Notes: generated from the letters alone by a model not told the origin. Shown: positions 10,961-21,239, counted from the stretch's first letter. The stretch is 64,000 nt of DNA from Prionace glauca (GCA_037974335.1 CM075760.1:61200515-61264514); one strand, 5' to 3'. Translations and numbers: made by a program.

Positions 10961-11419
10961 AGACCGAAAGCTCAGTAATACACGACGGCGTCAGCCAGCT
11001 TCAGACACCGGACAGTTAAACTGGTGAATTTATTCTCAGTCTGGAGCTCAACAGAGAAACGGCTTTTGGCAAAATCGGCTTTATCTTCACCACTGATCGA
11101 GCGTTTCCACAATATAAACTCAGGCTGTGAGTCTGGGTGCTGCCGGTACCAGTATAGATAGTAGCCGCTCTGTTCAGTATCATATTTACAATTTAAAGTC
11201 ACCGCTTCTCCTTCTGTCCTAACATCTGAGGAAGGCGACTGAGTGACAGAATCTCCATGAATCAGATCTGAAAAATAAATATAAAAAGGTGTGACTGGCG
11301 AATGTAGTTTTGTTTTACACCATGTTTCAAAAATGTAAAAAACAAAGTTGAAATGTGTTTGGTCCACATTTACCTGTCAGAAATATTGCCCACACAACCC
11401 AGATGCTGAGCAGCCGCAT
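10961..11419 (-). pseudogene. V3: TCR alpha/delta-type V with stop at its last Cys codon
   Basis: Leader 11419-11374 encodes MRLLSIWVVWAIFLT with a GTAAAT donor. The intron is 106 bp. The V exon 11267-10961 reads GDSVTQSPSS, VTLNCKY, YLYWYRQHP and KLADAVVYY. The codon for the conserved second Cys is then TGA (10974-10972). Everything else, including splice sites and RSS, is intact, so this is a young pseudogene with one nonsense change. The changed codon lies 11 nt before the heptamer, inside the zone that nucleases can trim during joining. The core Cys would still be lost. Confidence 0.85.
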
Positions 11420-11449
11420 TGTCTCTGTCTGCTCTGTAGAAGAGGAGTT

Positions 11450-12589
11450 GGGGATTTTGAAGACATGTTCTAAACCCCGCCCTCAGTAATCTGCTGTGAG
11501 TCTCAGGATGTTTTCACTTCACTTCCTGATGTTCCCAGTGACATTGAGAATAGGCAGGCTGGTAAGCTGGCTGCCAATGGCTGACTGTCAATGGTTGGAA
11601 ACACTCAGAGCCGGGGAACAGTCAGTGCTTTATGGAAGGAATATTTCCGTTTTACACAGCAGATGGTGACAGTTAAACCCGATACAGATTATTGTGACCG
11701 TCAAACTCAGACTTGCTCCAGGATTTGGTTCATTCAGGATCAGTCCGTTTAAGCTTTACCATCGGCTCAGCCATGACTGCGAGATTCCCCTCAGGCAATA
11801 CTGAGACAATTATTGAACACTTATTGCATTTTATGTCGGAGTGGTTGATTGACTCTCCACATTGTCAACGTCCCTGCCGTTCGAAGCGAAACTCCCAATT
11901 CAAGGGTAAAGCTAGTATTTGTTGGTGAAGGAAGGAGTGGTTCTACCGCCGTTCAGTGATAATGGCCCATTATCAGGGTCTGATAATCAGTTATGGAATC
12001 CTTCCCAACATAGTTCAAAGGAAGGGACATGTGTTTGTGACGATATGCTTAAAAAGTATACCTGCCGCTTTGGACAAAGGTACTGGCTGTCACTGTACAT
12101 TCCGTGGAAAAATCTTGAAGTTTTCACATTTCCACTAATGTAACGTCTCTCAATGGCACCTCTGTTTAAAATTACTAACTTCAATCGGGTTAGTTATCGT
12201 CTATTCAATGAGCCATGACCCTCGGAGTTTGGGATTTGTTTAAGAGATAATAATGTCAGCACTTCCAGTAACTCGACAACCGTGTGTTCAAAACACGAGA
12301 GCAAAGTTCAGACAGCAGATAAACAGTCTCCTGAGGATATGTAAAGCTTGTCCTCATTACCTACAATTCAATACCAGCCGGCTGGGAAAACCTTTTCGGT
12401 GTCACTTCCATTCATAAAAGAAATGAATACAGTGATGAAATGATTACAGTGTAATAATTCAGAAAGCAGCTCTCACAATGGGTTTTCATTCACATTTTCA
12501 TATCCTTTTCCACATCAGACACACCTTCTCTCACTCGCTCTGGCCTCTGATCAATATCAGGCTCCAATCCGGCTACAATGCGGGTGTTT
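11450..12589. other. No gene seen upstream of V3
   Basis: About 1.1 kb with no V landmarks or RNA gene. A weak CRE-like TGACATTG lies at 11539-11546, about 120 bp before the V3 start codon. Confidence 0.45.
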
Positions 12590-12872
12590 TTAAGAACATA
12601 AGAAATAGGAGCAGAGGTAGGCCATCTAGCCCTTCGAGCCTGCCCCACCATTCAATAAGATCATGGCTGATCTGTCGTGGCTCAGTTCCACCTTCCCGCC
12701 CTCTCCCCATAATCCTTAATCCCTTCTCTTATCAAAAACCCATCAACACGCTTCTTAAAAATATTTAGCGAGGCAGCCTCCACCACTTCAACGGGCAGAG
12801 AATTCTAGAGATTCACCACCCTTTGAGTGAAGAAGTTCCTCCTCAACTCTGTTCTAAACCGCCTCCCCTTTT
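12590..12872 (-). mobile_element. CR1 3' end (TTCTTATG type), truncated
   Basis: Reverse-complement tail at about 12592-12606, then the typical 3' end phrase GCCATCTAGCCCTTCGAGCC and the terminal coding stretch up to 12872. Only about 280 bp of the LINE are present. Confidence 0.85.
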
Positions 12873-12952
12873 TGTAATGATTATTGACCACTTTATCTTC
12901 TTCAAAACATTGAAGCAAATTGGGTTCAAGCATTTAAATTATCATTGCAAAC

Positions 12953-13185
12953 AGTGCAGAAGGATGCTATTTGGCCCATTCAGTCTGCATTCTTCGCAAT
13001 CACACCGAGGCCCAGTCCCCATAGTCCCTACTAGTTTCCCTAACACTAAAGGGCAATTTAGTATGGCCGATCAACCTAACTTTGGACTGTGAGGGGAAAC
13101 CGGAGAACCCAGACGAGAACGTGCAAACTCCACACAGGCAGTGACCAGAGGCCCCGGCGCTGTGAGGCAACGTGCCACCCAATGG
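12953..13185 (-). mobile_element. tRNA-headed SINE, degenerate
   Basis: In reverse complement it follows the common order of the window's SINE family: a head with GTTGCCTCACAG, then CTGTGTGGAGTTTGCACG, GGTTTCC..., ACAGTCCAAAG, TAGGTTGATCGGCCATACTAAATTGCCC, ending in a GGGCCAAATAG-like tail. Boundaries are approximate. Confidence 0.7.
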
Positions 13186-13645
13186 TGCCTATTCGAAGAA
13201 ATGTTCCGATGGCGGTGGACAGAAAGGGAGAGAATCTTTGTTATTCATTGGCCTGGCCTGACGGTTTCCTTTTGTGGCTCAGTGGAGTTTTGTCGGACTG
13301 ATTTAAGATGCCGAGCAGAAAATTAGGTTCTGAATCGTTGAACTAAATATTGGAAAAAAAATTAAGCAATTACAGGTGAAAAGTGGAAACTGGAGGCAGG
13401 AAGGGACAGAGTGAGAAAATAAATTGAAAGGAACAAGGACAATTAACGTGTAAACAATTAAGATTCCACAGATGTACTTGTGCAATCTATTTTTAATATG
13501 CTGCGAATTGAAATCATAAAGTAATACAGTTCTAAGAGTGGACCTCACAATCTATTGTTGTGTTTTGTATTATTTGCAGGTTGAGAAAGATCCCTCTGGC
13601 TCTCGCACCGCTCAGTGAATTGTTGCTGCTCTTCACCGGTGTGAG

Positions 13646-13659
13646 AGCGCCCTCTGCTG
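13646..13659 (-). promoter_or_regulatory. CTCF-like motif behind V relic
   Basis: On the minus strand it reads CAGCAGAGGGCGCT, a close match to the core CTCF consensus. It begins 27 bp past the remnant nonamer of the V relic at 13686-13815, in the same orientation and at nearly the same distance as the motif behind V9. Binding is inferred. Confidence 0.5.
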
Positions 13660-13685
13660 CTCAGTCTCTGGAGTTGTCGCTGTGG

Positions 13686-13815
13686 AATTTTGACTGGGAC
13701 CCGCGACATCTCTGCAGCAGGGTGGGGACTCGAAATACACAGCGGTGTCGGAGATCAGGACCTTGTTAATCATTACCTCAGTGATCTTGGTAGTTTTACT
13801 AAACTTTGATTTCAA
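13686..13815 (-). pseudogene. V relic: FR3 end plus RSS remnant
   Basis: On the minus strand the stretch reads KTTKITEVMINKVLISDTAVYF, which is FR3 of a V domain. The frame is damaged where Cys should follow. An RSS-like array follows with 23-bp spacing: heptamer CACCCTG (13724-13718) and nonamer GTCAAAATT (13694-13686). No leader or FR1-FR2 is recognisable. It is an old, 5'-truncated V segment. Confidence 0.55.
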
Positions 13816-13869
13816 AATTTGGGCTCGAAGTTTCTTATCCCCCCAAAGTGATAGAGCATGTGAGAGATG

Positions 13870-14240
13870 GATGCTCAGCCAGAACCTGATGTCCTCGTAC
13901 GTGAGTCGCTGAAAGTAAACGTGCAGTTGCAGCAGGCAGTAAAGAAGAAAAATGATTTGCTAACCTTCATAGCAAGAGGATTTGAGTATAGGAATAGGGA
14001 TGTTTTGCTGCAATTCTATCGGGCATTGTGGGGCCACATCTGGAGTATTTTGTGTAGCTTTGACGTCCTCATCCGAGAAAGGATGTCCTCGCTACAGAGG
14101 GATTGCAGAGAAGGTTTACCAGGCTGTTTCTTGGGATGTTAGTTTTGCCATTTCAGTAGAGAATGAATCAGTTAGAATTCTATTTAAAGAGTTCAAAACA
14201 GTGAGACGAGATCTCACAGAAACTAATAAAATTCCAGGAG
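13870..14240 (+). mobile_element. CR1 LINE fragment, decayed
   Basis: Frames read VRESLKVNVQLQQAVKKKND, then LTFIARGFEYRNRDVLLQFYRAL, matching the palm/thumb boundary of CR1 reverse transcriptase with frameshifts. It continues to about 14240, where an oppositely oriented fragment begins. Confidence 0.75.
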
Positions 14241-15065
14241 GATTACATAGACACATAGAAGCAGGAATACGCCATTCAGCCCATCGAGCCTGCTCCGCCA
14301 TTCATTTGAACATGGTTGATCATCAAATTTAATATCCTGATTCCTCTTTCCTCTCATATGCTTTGATCCCTTCAGTCCCAAGAGCTAGATCTATTTTCTT
14401 CTTGAAATCGGAAAACGTTTTAGTCTCAAATAGTGGTAGTGAATTCTATACATTCACGACCCTTCGGCTGAAGAAATTTCTTCCCATTTCAGTTCAAATA
14501 GGCTAACCCCTCTTTCTTCAAACTATGACCCCTAGTTAGAATTATAAAAACCCTACAGTTCTGAAAAAGGCCATTCGGCCCATCGAGTCTGCACCGACGA
14601 CAATCCCACCCAGGCCCTGCCCCCATATCCCCAATATTTAACCACTAATCCCTTTAACTACGCATCTCAGGACGCTAAGGGCAATTTTTTAGCATAGCCA
14701 ATCAACCTAACCCACACATCTTTGGACTGTGGGAGAAAACCGGAGCACCCGCAGGAAACCCACGCAGACACGAGGAGAATGTGCTAACTCCACACAGACA
14801 GTGCTAACTACTTTGCTACCATGCCAAGTTCTGGACTCCTCCATCACTCGGAACATTCTTTCTGAATCTTCACTGCTTAACTCTGTTAGGATTTTAAAAG
14901 ACTTTATCATATCCCCTCTCAGCCTTGGAAACTCCGGTGAATACAATCCTAACCGATTTAGTCACTCTTCATATGACAAATCTACCATCCCAGACATCAG
15001 CCTGTTAAATCTTCGCTGTGCTCCCTCTCGAGGATGAGACAGAATAGATCCAGAAAGAATTTTCC
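14240..15065 (-). mobile_element. Old CR1 3' region, split by a SINE
   Basis: Reverse-complement CR1 3' sequence runs 14240-14540 and resumes at 14828-15065 (minus-strand frames read LRGDMIKSFKIL). The SINE at 14540-14827 interrupts it at a CCCCTAGTT...AAGTTCTGGAC junction that is continuous in related copies. Another CR1 piece, plus strand, covers about 15065-15200. Confidence 0.7.
14540..14827 (-). mobile_element. tRNA-headed SINE nested in CR1
   Basis: A nearly complete SINE in reverse complement. Its 3' end carries CAT-CGAGTCTGCACC, the middle carries ACATCTTTGGACTGTGGG, and the head ends at GGTAGCAAAG. AGTT at both ends may be the target duplication. Confidence 0.8.
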
Positions 15066-15204
15066 CGATAATGGGGGAGTCCAGAACTAAGAGTGGCAGT
15101 TTGAAGGTTAGGTTTAAACCTTTTGGGACTGAGGTGAGCAGAGATTTCTTCACCCAGAGAGTAGCGAAGTCATGGAATTCACTACCACAGGAAAGTAGTT
15201 GAGG

Positions 15205-16260
15205 CCAAAACGTTGTGTGTTTTCAAGAAGAAACTAAATGTCGCTCTTCCTTCTGGAGAATTTTTGCCGAGTGATTCCTAAGTTTAGAATCAGATGATGC
15301 AGAAAATTCTCCAAAGGTCAGTTAATGTTGGTGGAAAATCCTGAAATCCGAATGGCTTAGAAATTCAAAGTATTTGGAGATGGGCATGATAATCAGTACA
15401 TTATGGACACACGGTGATAGCACGACTCGAAACAAATTCGGCCTCCTGGAGGAGAAATTAAACTAGTTCCGCAAACCTGTCTCTTGTCCACATTGTCTCT
15501 GCTGCTTCTTCCTGTTAAAATGAGCAATGATACATTCAATTGCATTTTTCTTTTGTTTATTTGAACAACAAAATGTATTCCATGACCTTTAAAACAAATT
15601 AACATTTGGCAATGGTGTGATTCGAACACACTCTTCCACAGTTATTTGCCATGCTGAATTTAGTGACATAAACTTGTCATCAGCGCTGCCAGAGGAAGCA
15701 ATTGACGTCATATCTGGTGTTGCCAGGAAACAGAATAAATGGAATCAGACAAAGTCATAAATCCCATTCAGCCTGCTCCACGATTTAATAAGATCAGGAC
15801 AAATAAAGTCACCATAGTCCCAGATGAACAAATGTTGTTATTTATTCATCAGATAATAAAAGAATAACAGTGTGATATTGGAAATCTGAAATAAAAACAG
15901 GAAATGCTGGTGTTCTTTAATCCCCAGTCTGGTGCTCAGCTTGGTGTCGCCTTTACCATATCAGGGTGTGGTATGAGTTTGGATCTCTCCGTTATATGGG
16001 GAGTCTCCGGCAATGTCCAATTTCATGATAAACTTCTACTTTGTTACAATGATTTTTAACCTCGGACTGAACCATTGTTTAATGTAGACCTGGTCAACGG
16101 CCATCATTGAGATTTATCTGAACATGTCAATAAATATTTCATTGTTTTCTGAATAAATATCCCAATAAATATTTGCTCAGTCTCTGCCTCTTGTTTGTGC
16201 ATCTGTTGATTGTTCCCTGTTGGCGAAGGGGCAATGTTAAAGATTACTCAGATTCGATAA
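15205..16260. other. No gene seen
   Basis: AT-rich sequence. A short piece near 15885-15912 resembles one end of the AAATGCTGG-type element seen at 45768-45985. Nothing else could be named. Confidence 0.45.
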
Positions 16261-16403
16261 CCATTTGGATTTACAAATGTTTTGCCAGGACTGGGGAAAT
16301 TGCAGCGGTGAGGAAAGGATTGGATTGGCGAGGGTTGTTTTCCTGAGAGGTGACCGAACTGAGGTGTCTGACATTCTGAGGGGGGCAAGACAGAATGGAC
16401 AGG

Positions 16404-16452
16404 AAAGGCCTGTTTCCCCCAAACAGAGACTGTTTGGGGGAAACAGGCCTTT
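16404..16452. other. Perfect 23-bp hairpin
   Basis: 16404-16426 is the exact reverse complement of 16430-16452, with a 3-nt AGA loop. The arm contains GTTTCCCCC. It sits inside CR1-like 3' sequence (16300-16770) and looks like a fold-back duplication. Confidence 0.95.
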
Positions 16453-16469
16453 GATCACCTTCAATCTGT

Positions 16470-16770
16470 GGGGTTCACAAAGATTGAAGATAATCGGTAG
16501 GAGGATTACAAGGGCCATAAGGAAGATGCTTCTCACTCAGAGGGTGGAGGATGCCTGCAAAGCGCTGCCTAAACTGATGGTTCAGATAGAAACCCCTCGG
16601 CACTCGGATCTGTCGCTAAAACTCTGTGCCCTGTAAAAAGGAGGCTCAGGGGCTGGGTTGCTGGAAGGTGGGATTCGAATGGACAGCTAGTCTTTATTTC
16701 CCGAGCTGGTGCAGATGTGATGGGCTGAATGGCCTCTTCTGCGCTGTAACCTTTTCTCTGCGTTCTGTTA
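16470..16770 (+). mobile_element. CR1/L2-like LINE 3' remnant
   Basis: Contains the typical LINE 3' coding end (LLTQRVEDACKALPKL) and the tail phrase GATGGGCTGAATGGCCTC. Too decayed for a subfamily call. Confidence 0.6.
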
Positions 16771-16949
16771 GCCCTATTGATGGGAGGGATGGAGGAGTGA
16801 GCTGGTTTTCAATAAGAAACAAGAGGAAAAATGGAAGAATGTTTTGAGACAAAGATGATTTTTCCTGATGTTTCCACCCCCTCCCCCCCCATCAAATTGA
16901 GTTGGTGATACCCCCACCTGCCCCGTGTTCCCCCCAAATACATTATCCC

Positions 16950-17216
16950 CAGTGTCAGCATGGTGGGACAGTGGGTAACACCGCAGCCTCACTGTGCCAG
17001 GGACCTGTGGGTCATTTGCACCTTTTCCCCGTTTCTGTGTGGGTTTCCTCCTCCAGTCTGAAAGACGTGCTGGGTTAGGGGGCATTGGGCCGGGCTTCAA
17101 TTCTCCCTCAGTGTTACCCCAACAGGAATGTAGAGACGAGGGCAATTCTCACAGTAACTTCACTGCAGTGTTAATGTGAGCTGACTTATTAGTGACACTA
17201 ATAAATAAATTTAAAC
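16950..17216 (+). mobile_element. SINE with CACTAATAAATAAA tail
   Basis: Head phrase CATGGTGGGACAGTGGGTAAC, then GTTTCTGTGTGGGTTTCCTC, and a 3' end GTGACACTAATAAATAAA. It is included in the inverted duplication, since its mirror copy lies at about 63835-64000. Confidence 0.75.
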
Positions 17217-17454
17217 TGAAGGTCTATCTGCCGCTGTGACATTGCACCCTCTTGTTTCAAGACTCTGCAATGCTGAGACTGGGGAGAGGAGTGAACAACA
17301 GGGAGCAGCATTGCAGCTTCTCTCCCCCCATTGAAACTGGGATTGTTGCTCCATCTGCTGCACCATCCCCACCACATCCACTGGGGGCAACCTGGACAAT
17401 GGGCTGCAGGCAGACCTCACTGCGCCTGCGCCACAATCACACCCATCGCCCGCG

Positions 17455-17675
17455 GCCATCTTGTGTTGCCAGGGGAGACGGCCAGCGGCCATCTTGCGTT
17501 GCCAGGGGAGATGGCCAGCCGCCATCTTGCGTTGCCAGGGGAGACGGCCATCTTGCGTTGCCAGAGGAGACCACCAGCGGCCATCTTGCGTTGCGAGGGG
17601 AGACGGCCAGCCGCCATCTTGCGTTGCTAGGGGAGACGGCCAGTCGCCATCTTGCGTTGCGAAGGGAGACGGCGT
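17455..17675 (+). repeat. 33-bp minisatellite with YY1-type motif, seven units
   Basis: GCCATCTTG occurs at 17455, 17488, 17521, 17547, 17580, 17613 and 17646, so units are 33 bp except one of 26 bp. Each unit also holds GCGTTGCCAGGGGAGACG. GCCATCTTG (CAAGATGGC) is the core YY1 binding motif. The right arm has two units only (63556 and 63589). Long open frames here are a by-product of a unit length divisible by three. Confidence 0.9.
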
Positions 17676-18040
17676 CCTGCGCGCTGCTCTCTGGTTGACA
17701 TCCCCTCCCGCACATGCGCCCAGGCAGTTCCATGTTAATCTTTTAATATTTTGAATTCTGATAATTATTATTCACAGTCTCACCCGTCAGACTTTCGGTT
17801 CCTTCTCCATTCGGGAAAATCGTTTCTGTTTTTATTGCGTCTGTTTTTCAATCACCCCCGCGCGGTGCGCTCTGGGAAAATACTACAGCACATGCGCGGT
17901 TCCGCCACCTGTTTCTTATAAAAATATGTATTTTATTTAATTTTAATTCCGCTCCTGGCGGGATTTCCGGGAGGGAATTTCTCTCACTTTCTACATTTCT
18001 GAACCGTCGCTTTTTCCTCGGCTGGGGGAGTGGCTGATGG

Positions 18041-18100
18041 TGACATCACGGCAATATGGCGGCTGGCCCCGCCTCTCTTCAGGTCCCGGATGTTCCGCCA
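18041..18100. promoter_or_regulatory. Promoter-like core, left module
   Basis: A dense cluster of known promoter motifs: CRE-like TGACATCA (18041-18048), YY1-type CAATATGGCGGC (18052-18063), a GC box (CCCCGCC), an ETS-like CCGGATG and a CCAAT box read as GCCAATGAG. It is CpG-rich and looks like a housekeeping-type start region. No gene body that it would drive was recognised. Confidence 0.55.
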
Positions 18101-18167
18101 ATGAGCAGCGGCCGGGCCGGAGTGGGCAAGATGTGACACTGGGTGGTGTAGTGCCTGGGAGTGTTAC

Positions 18168-18182
18168 AGCGACCCCTGGTGG
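18168..18182 (-). promoter_or_regulatory. CTCF-like motif, left module
   Basis: The minus strand reads CCACCAGGGGTCGCT, close to the CTCF core. The mirror copy is at 63007-63021. The two point outward, away from each other. Confidence 0.5.
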
Positions 18183-18417
18183 CCAGGAAGGGAAATAGCA
18201 GCAGGACAGTCTCTGCCCAACGGCTTCCCCAGTTCAGCTGCTCAGAGACACTGGGAACTTCTTCAACTGGAAACTTCAGCTTCTCACATTCACCTCGTGT
18301 TCAGTCAATGTTTAACAGACAAGCTCTGTAGTGAAATCAGAAACAACTTGTTCACATCAAAGGGGATGGGAATCTGAACCATTCTGCTCAAAAAGCTCTG
18401 CTTGCCCTTTAATTTCA

Positions 18418-18730
18418 ATGGATGATCATCATTTTTTGTCATTCAGCTATCTAAATTTTACTATTTCATAACTTTTCTTGTTTTGCCATTAACTGCTTTC
18501 TTTTTCCCCTGTTGCCTTCTCTGTTCATTGTTACTTCTTTATTTGATGTTATTTCCTAGTTTTTTCACTTCATTCTCTTCAGAATCCCCAGATTCCCTAT
18601 ATATCCTTGCTAACAGTGAGCAGTTCTCAGTTTGTGTGTGTGTAACCTTGAGTTTCTTTAAGTTTTAATCTCCCATTCTGTGTATCCATGTAAATTTCTG
18701 GCATTCAAGCTTTGTTTTTGTTTGTAAATT
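18418..18730 (-). repeat. Inverted fragment of the V1/V10-type 3' flank
   Basis: This is the reverse complement of about 35580-35906 (and of 1680-1970 in cassette A). It ends at the palindrome GATGATCATC, the same point where the V10 flank departs from cassette A. Confidence 0.8.
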
Positions 18731-18739
18731 GTTGTAGCA

Positions 18740-19734
18740 CTAACAGAGACCATTCGGCCCATTGTACTGTCTCAGTTGATGGGTTATCCACTTATTCTTT
18801 ATCGGCACTTGCATTCAATATATCTTATATTCTTAATAATTTCACTTGCTGGTCAAATATTTATCCACTTGTCTCTGAAAATTAGTTATACATTATCCAC
18901 ATTACAGTTTGGCATGAACCATCGCATCCTCTAACAGTCAACTGCTCAAACCGCAGTCTGCTAATCGCTCCCTCCACTGCATAAAGATCAGGAGAAATGC
19001 CGCCATCCAATCTCGCATTGAGGGGCGAGCCGATTGTCTCTGCTCCTTTTCAACCTTTTCCAAATCTGCCTTGATTGGATACAAGTCTGAAAATCACTTC
19101 TGAACAGAATTGCTGCTCCACAGAAAATACCCCGATTTGCTCAGTTCTCCGGCGAGTATCGTGCTCTCTCATTCCCTCACCATCTTTCCCAGTCTCTCTC
19201 TTAAACACTGTCCTTGAGGTTAAAGCTAAGGTTTGAAGAGTCACTGAACGGACCCACGTGTTTGAACTATGTTCTCAACAATTCTGTGTGTGGGTTTACA
19301 TGTGCCCCCTTGTGTTCTGAAATCTCTTTCCTTGTTCAGAAACCTCGGATTCTGTTTCAGTTTAATGCCATCCGCAGCTTGTTCTCACTTTTTTTTGTTT
19401 TAATGTTTATTTGTCGGTGTTACAAAAGGATTGCATTAACACTGCAATGAAATTGAACTTGTGAAAGGATTATTTTTTAGTTTATTCCTTGTAAAGTACC
19501 AAGTTTACATTTTGCTCCCTTCAACTCGCGCCCAGTATAGACATTGAAGATCCAAAGAGATTGAAGCCATTGGTTGAATAAGTTGGAAGATGATTGAATG
19601 CCAACTAATGACGCTGTCGGCAATGAACCAATCAGCGAAGTGGTGGGCGTTACTCACCCTCTGCTCAACCCTTGAGTGAATCAATTTGAGCTTCAGCCCA
19701 TTGCTGTTCGCTGTGCCAGGAGCTCTCTGCAAAC
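18740..19734. other. No gene seen; upstream region of V4
   Basis: About 1 kb without RNA genes or V landmarks. Near V4 it holds an inverted-CCAAT-type ACCAATCAG at about 19627 and a weak CRE-like TGACGCTG at 19619. Confidence 0.45.
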
Positions 19735-20509
19735 ATGCCACCCATTACTTCGTGTTTATTCCTCACAGCGGCTGCTCTGTTAATCGGTAAATTCACAAGT
19801 TGCAGAAACCCATGTTTCACATCTTTGTTACTCATTAAATTAGCTCATAGGTAACAATAGATTGATCAAAGATTGGTAAATTAACCAGATCCGCTTTGTC
19901 TCCACACGGCCTGTGGCAAACACTGGAGTTTAAAACCTATGGACAGTATTTGGTTTCTCTTTCAAGTTACATGAAACGCAGGCGGGGGACTGATCCCGAC
20001 AGACAGTGTCAATGTACGTTCATGTAAAGATTAGTATTCAATCCAAACACTTCCCAGTTCCAGTTCCTAAGCTGTGGGAACTATGTTTAACTTTAGTGAC
20101 GCCGATTTGTTTATCGGGCTGTAATTCAGGGCAAGAAGACAATTCTGTCGGATAAACGTATTTTACTGACATCGTCTGATTTCATGTTGTTCTTAATTCT
20201 TACAGGACATTGTGGAGGAGACTCTGTAACACAGACACCGTCTGCAGTCACAGTGAGTGAAAGAGATGATATTCAGTTGTTCTGTAACTTTACATCTATA
20301 GACAACAACCCGAATATATTCTGGTATTATCAGTATCCCAGCGGGTCCATGGAGTTTCTGCTTCGGAGAGATAGATACAACGGGAACACAGAGAGATTCC
20401 CTGGGGACCGATTCTCTGCGGAGTTTGATTTTGTGAAGAGCACCGTCCCGTTGAAAGTGTCTAAAACAGAGCTGAGAGACTCCGGGGTGTATTTCTGCGC
20501 ACTGAGACC
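19735..20509 (+). CDS. V4: intact TCR alpha/delta-type V gene
   Basis: Leader exon 19735-19786 (ATG in AAACATGCC) encodes MPPITSCLFLTAAALLIG and ends at TCG|GTAAA. The intron is 419 bp. The V exon 20206-20509, after TTCTTACAG, reads GDSVTQTPS, IQLFCNFT (first Cys), IFWYYQYP (core Trp), DRFSAEFD, and DSGVYFCALRP at the germline end. It has no stop, and the phase-1 join gives Gly. WYYQ replaces the more common WYRQ. The product would be a T-cell receptor variable domain. The CALR end is common to TRAV and TRDV in jawed vertebrates, so alpha/delta is likely. Confidence 0.9.
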
Positions 20510-20548
20510 CACAGAGACACAGAGCTGTGCTGAACCTGTACAAAAACT
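20510..20548 (+). other. RSS of V4 (23-bp spacer)
   Basis: Heptamer CACAGAG (20510-20516, one change), 23-bp spacer, nonamer ACAAAAACT (20540-20548). Confidence 0.88.
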
Positions 20549-20584
20549 CTCACAGCGTCACTCAGTAATTTGGGCAATTGAGTG

Positions 20585-21180
20585 AATGATAGTGTACTTA
20601 TCTGACCTTTCTTGATGCCCCACAGTGTGTTTAGATGCAAGAGAGATTCCACAGCTCGTCTTCGAAATAGCGTCCTTATGATCTGCAACTCCGATCTGAG
20701 AGGGTAGTCGATGCCCCTAAACAAACATCTCATCCGAAATCCGGCATGTCTCACATTTCATCATTCCCCTCGGTTTGCACTGGCGCATCTGAATGCATCG
20801 TGAGACTGGGATTGTGAAAACATCTGCTTCACAGGCGATAGAGCGAAGAACTGAACCTCCGCTGGCAAATGGTGTTTGTAGAATAATACTTGTACTGTTA
20901 ATTTTGAGATATTTGCACCATTTTGACAATGAATATTTAACTTATATTAAATTATTTAAATGCGAGTAGATTAGTGTAAAGCTTTGTGGCGGTGATTAGG
21001 TTAATAACTGAGGCTTAGATCGGAAGCAGCCTCTTGGTGCCTCAATAACCCGCTCTCCTTGAACAGGCGGTCAGTTTCCATCAGGTTCACACAATAGCTG
21101 CCCAGATTGTTTTTATTATAGAAATAATCCAATTGTCCTGTGGAGTGAAACAATACTCATATTAACCTGGAATCATGGAA
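20585..21180. other. No gene seen
   Basis: 3' flank of V4. No V, RNA or recognisable repeat. Confidence 0.45.
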
Positions 21181-21239
21181 ATCAATGCTCATCCCGATGG
21201 AAACAGCTGGACCCTTGAATCAACTGTTACGCAAGGAAC

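Larger units (their letters stand above)
17050..18410. repeat. Left arm of 1.3-kb GC-rich inverted module
   Basis: This whole stretch recurs in inverted orientation at 62786-64000 (window end), 45 kb away. Shared parts in order: SINE tail, a block with GCAATGCTGAGACTGGGGAG, the YY1-motif minisatellite, a CpG-rich promoter-like core, a CTCF-like site at 18168-18182, and an end at about GGGGATGGGAATC. Left and right arms differ by point changes and by minisatellite copy number. No conserved coding frame spans it. Confidence 0.88.

Noticed and set aside
16404-16452. microRNA precursor
   Set aside because: The stem is perfect and the loop only 3 nt, unlike a Drosha/Dicer substrate. A fold-back duplication is simpler.
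17455-17675. Regularly spaced repeats suggestive of a CRISPR array
   Set aside because: Units are contiguous with no unique spacers, and the genome is clearly vertebrate.
17252-17754. Several overlapping open frames of ~100-150 codons on both strands
   Set aside because: They are produced by a 33-bp GC-rich tandem repeat whose unit is divisible by three. No known domain is present and all frames are equally open.
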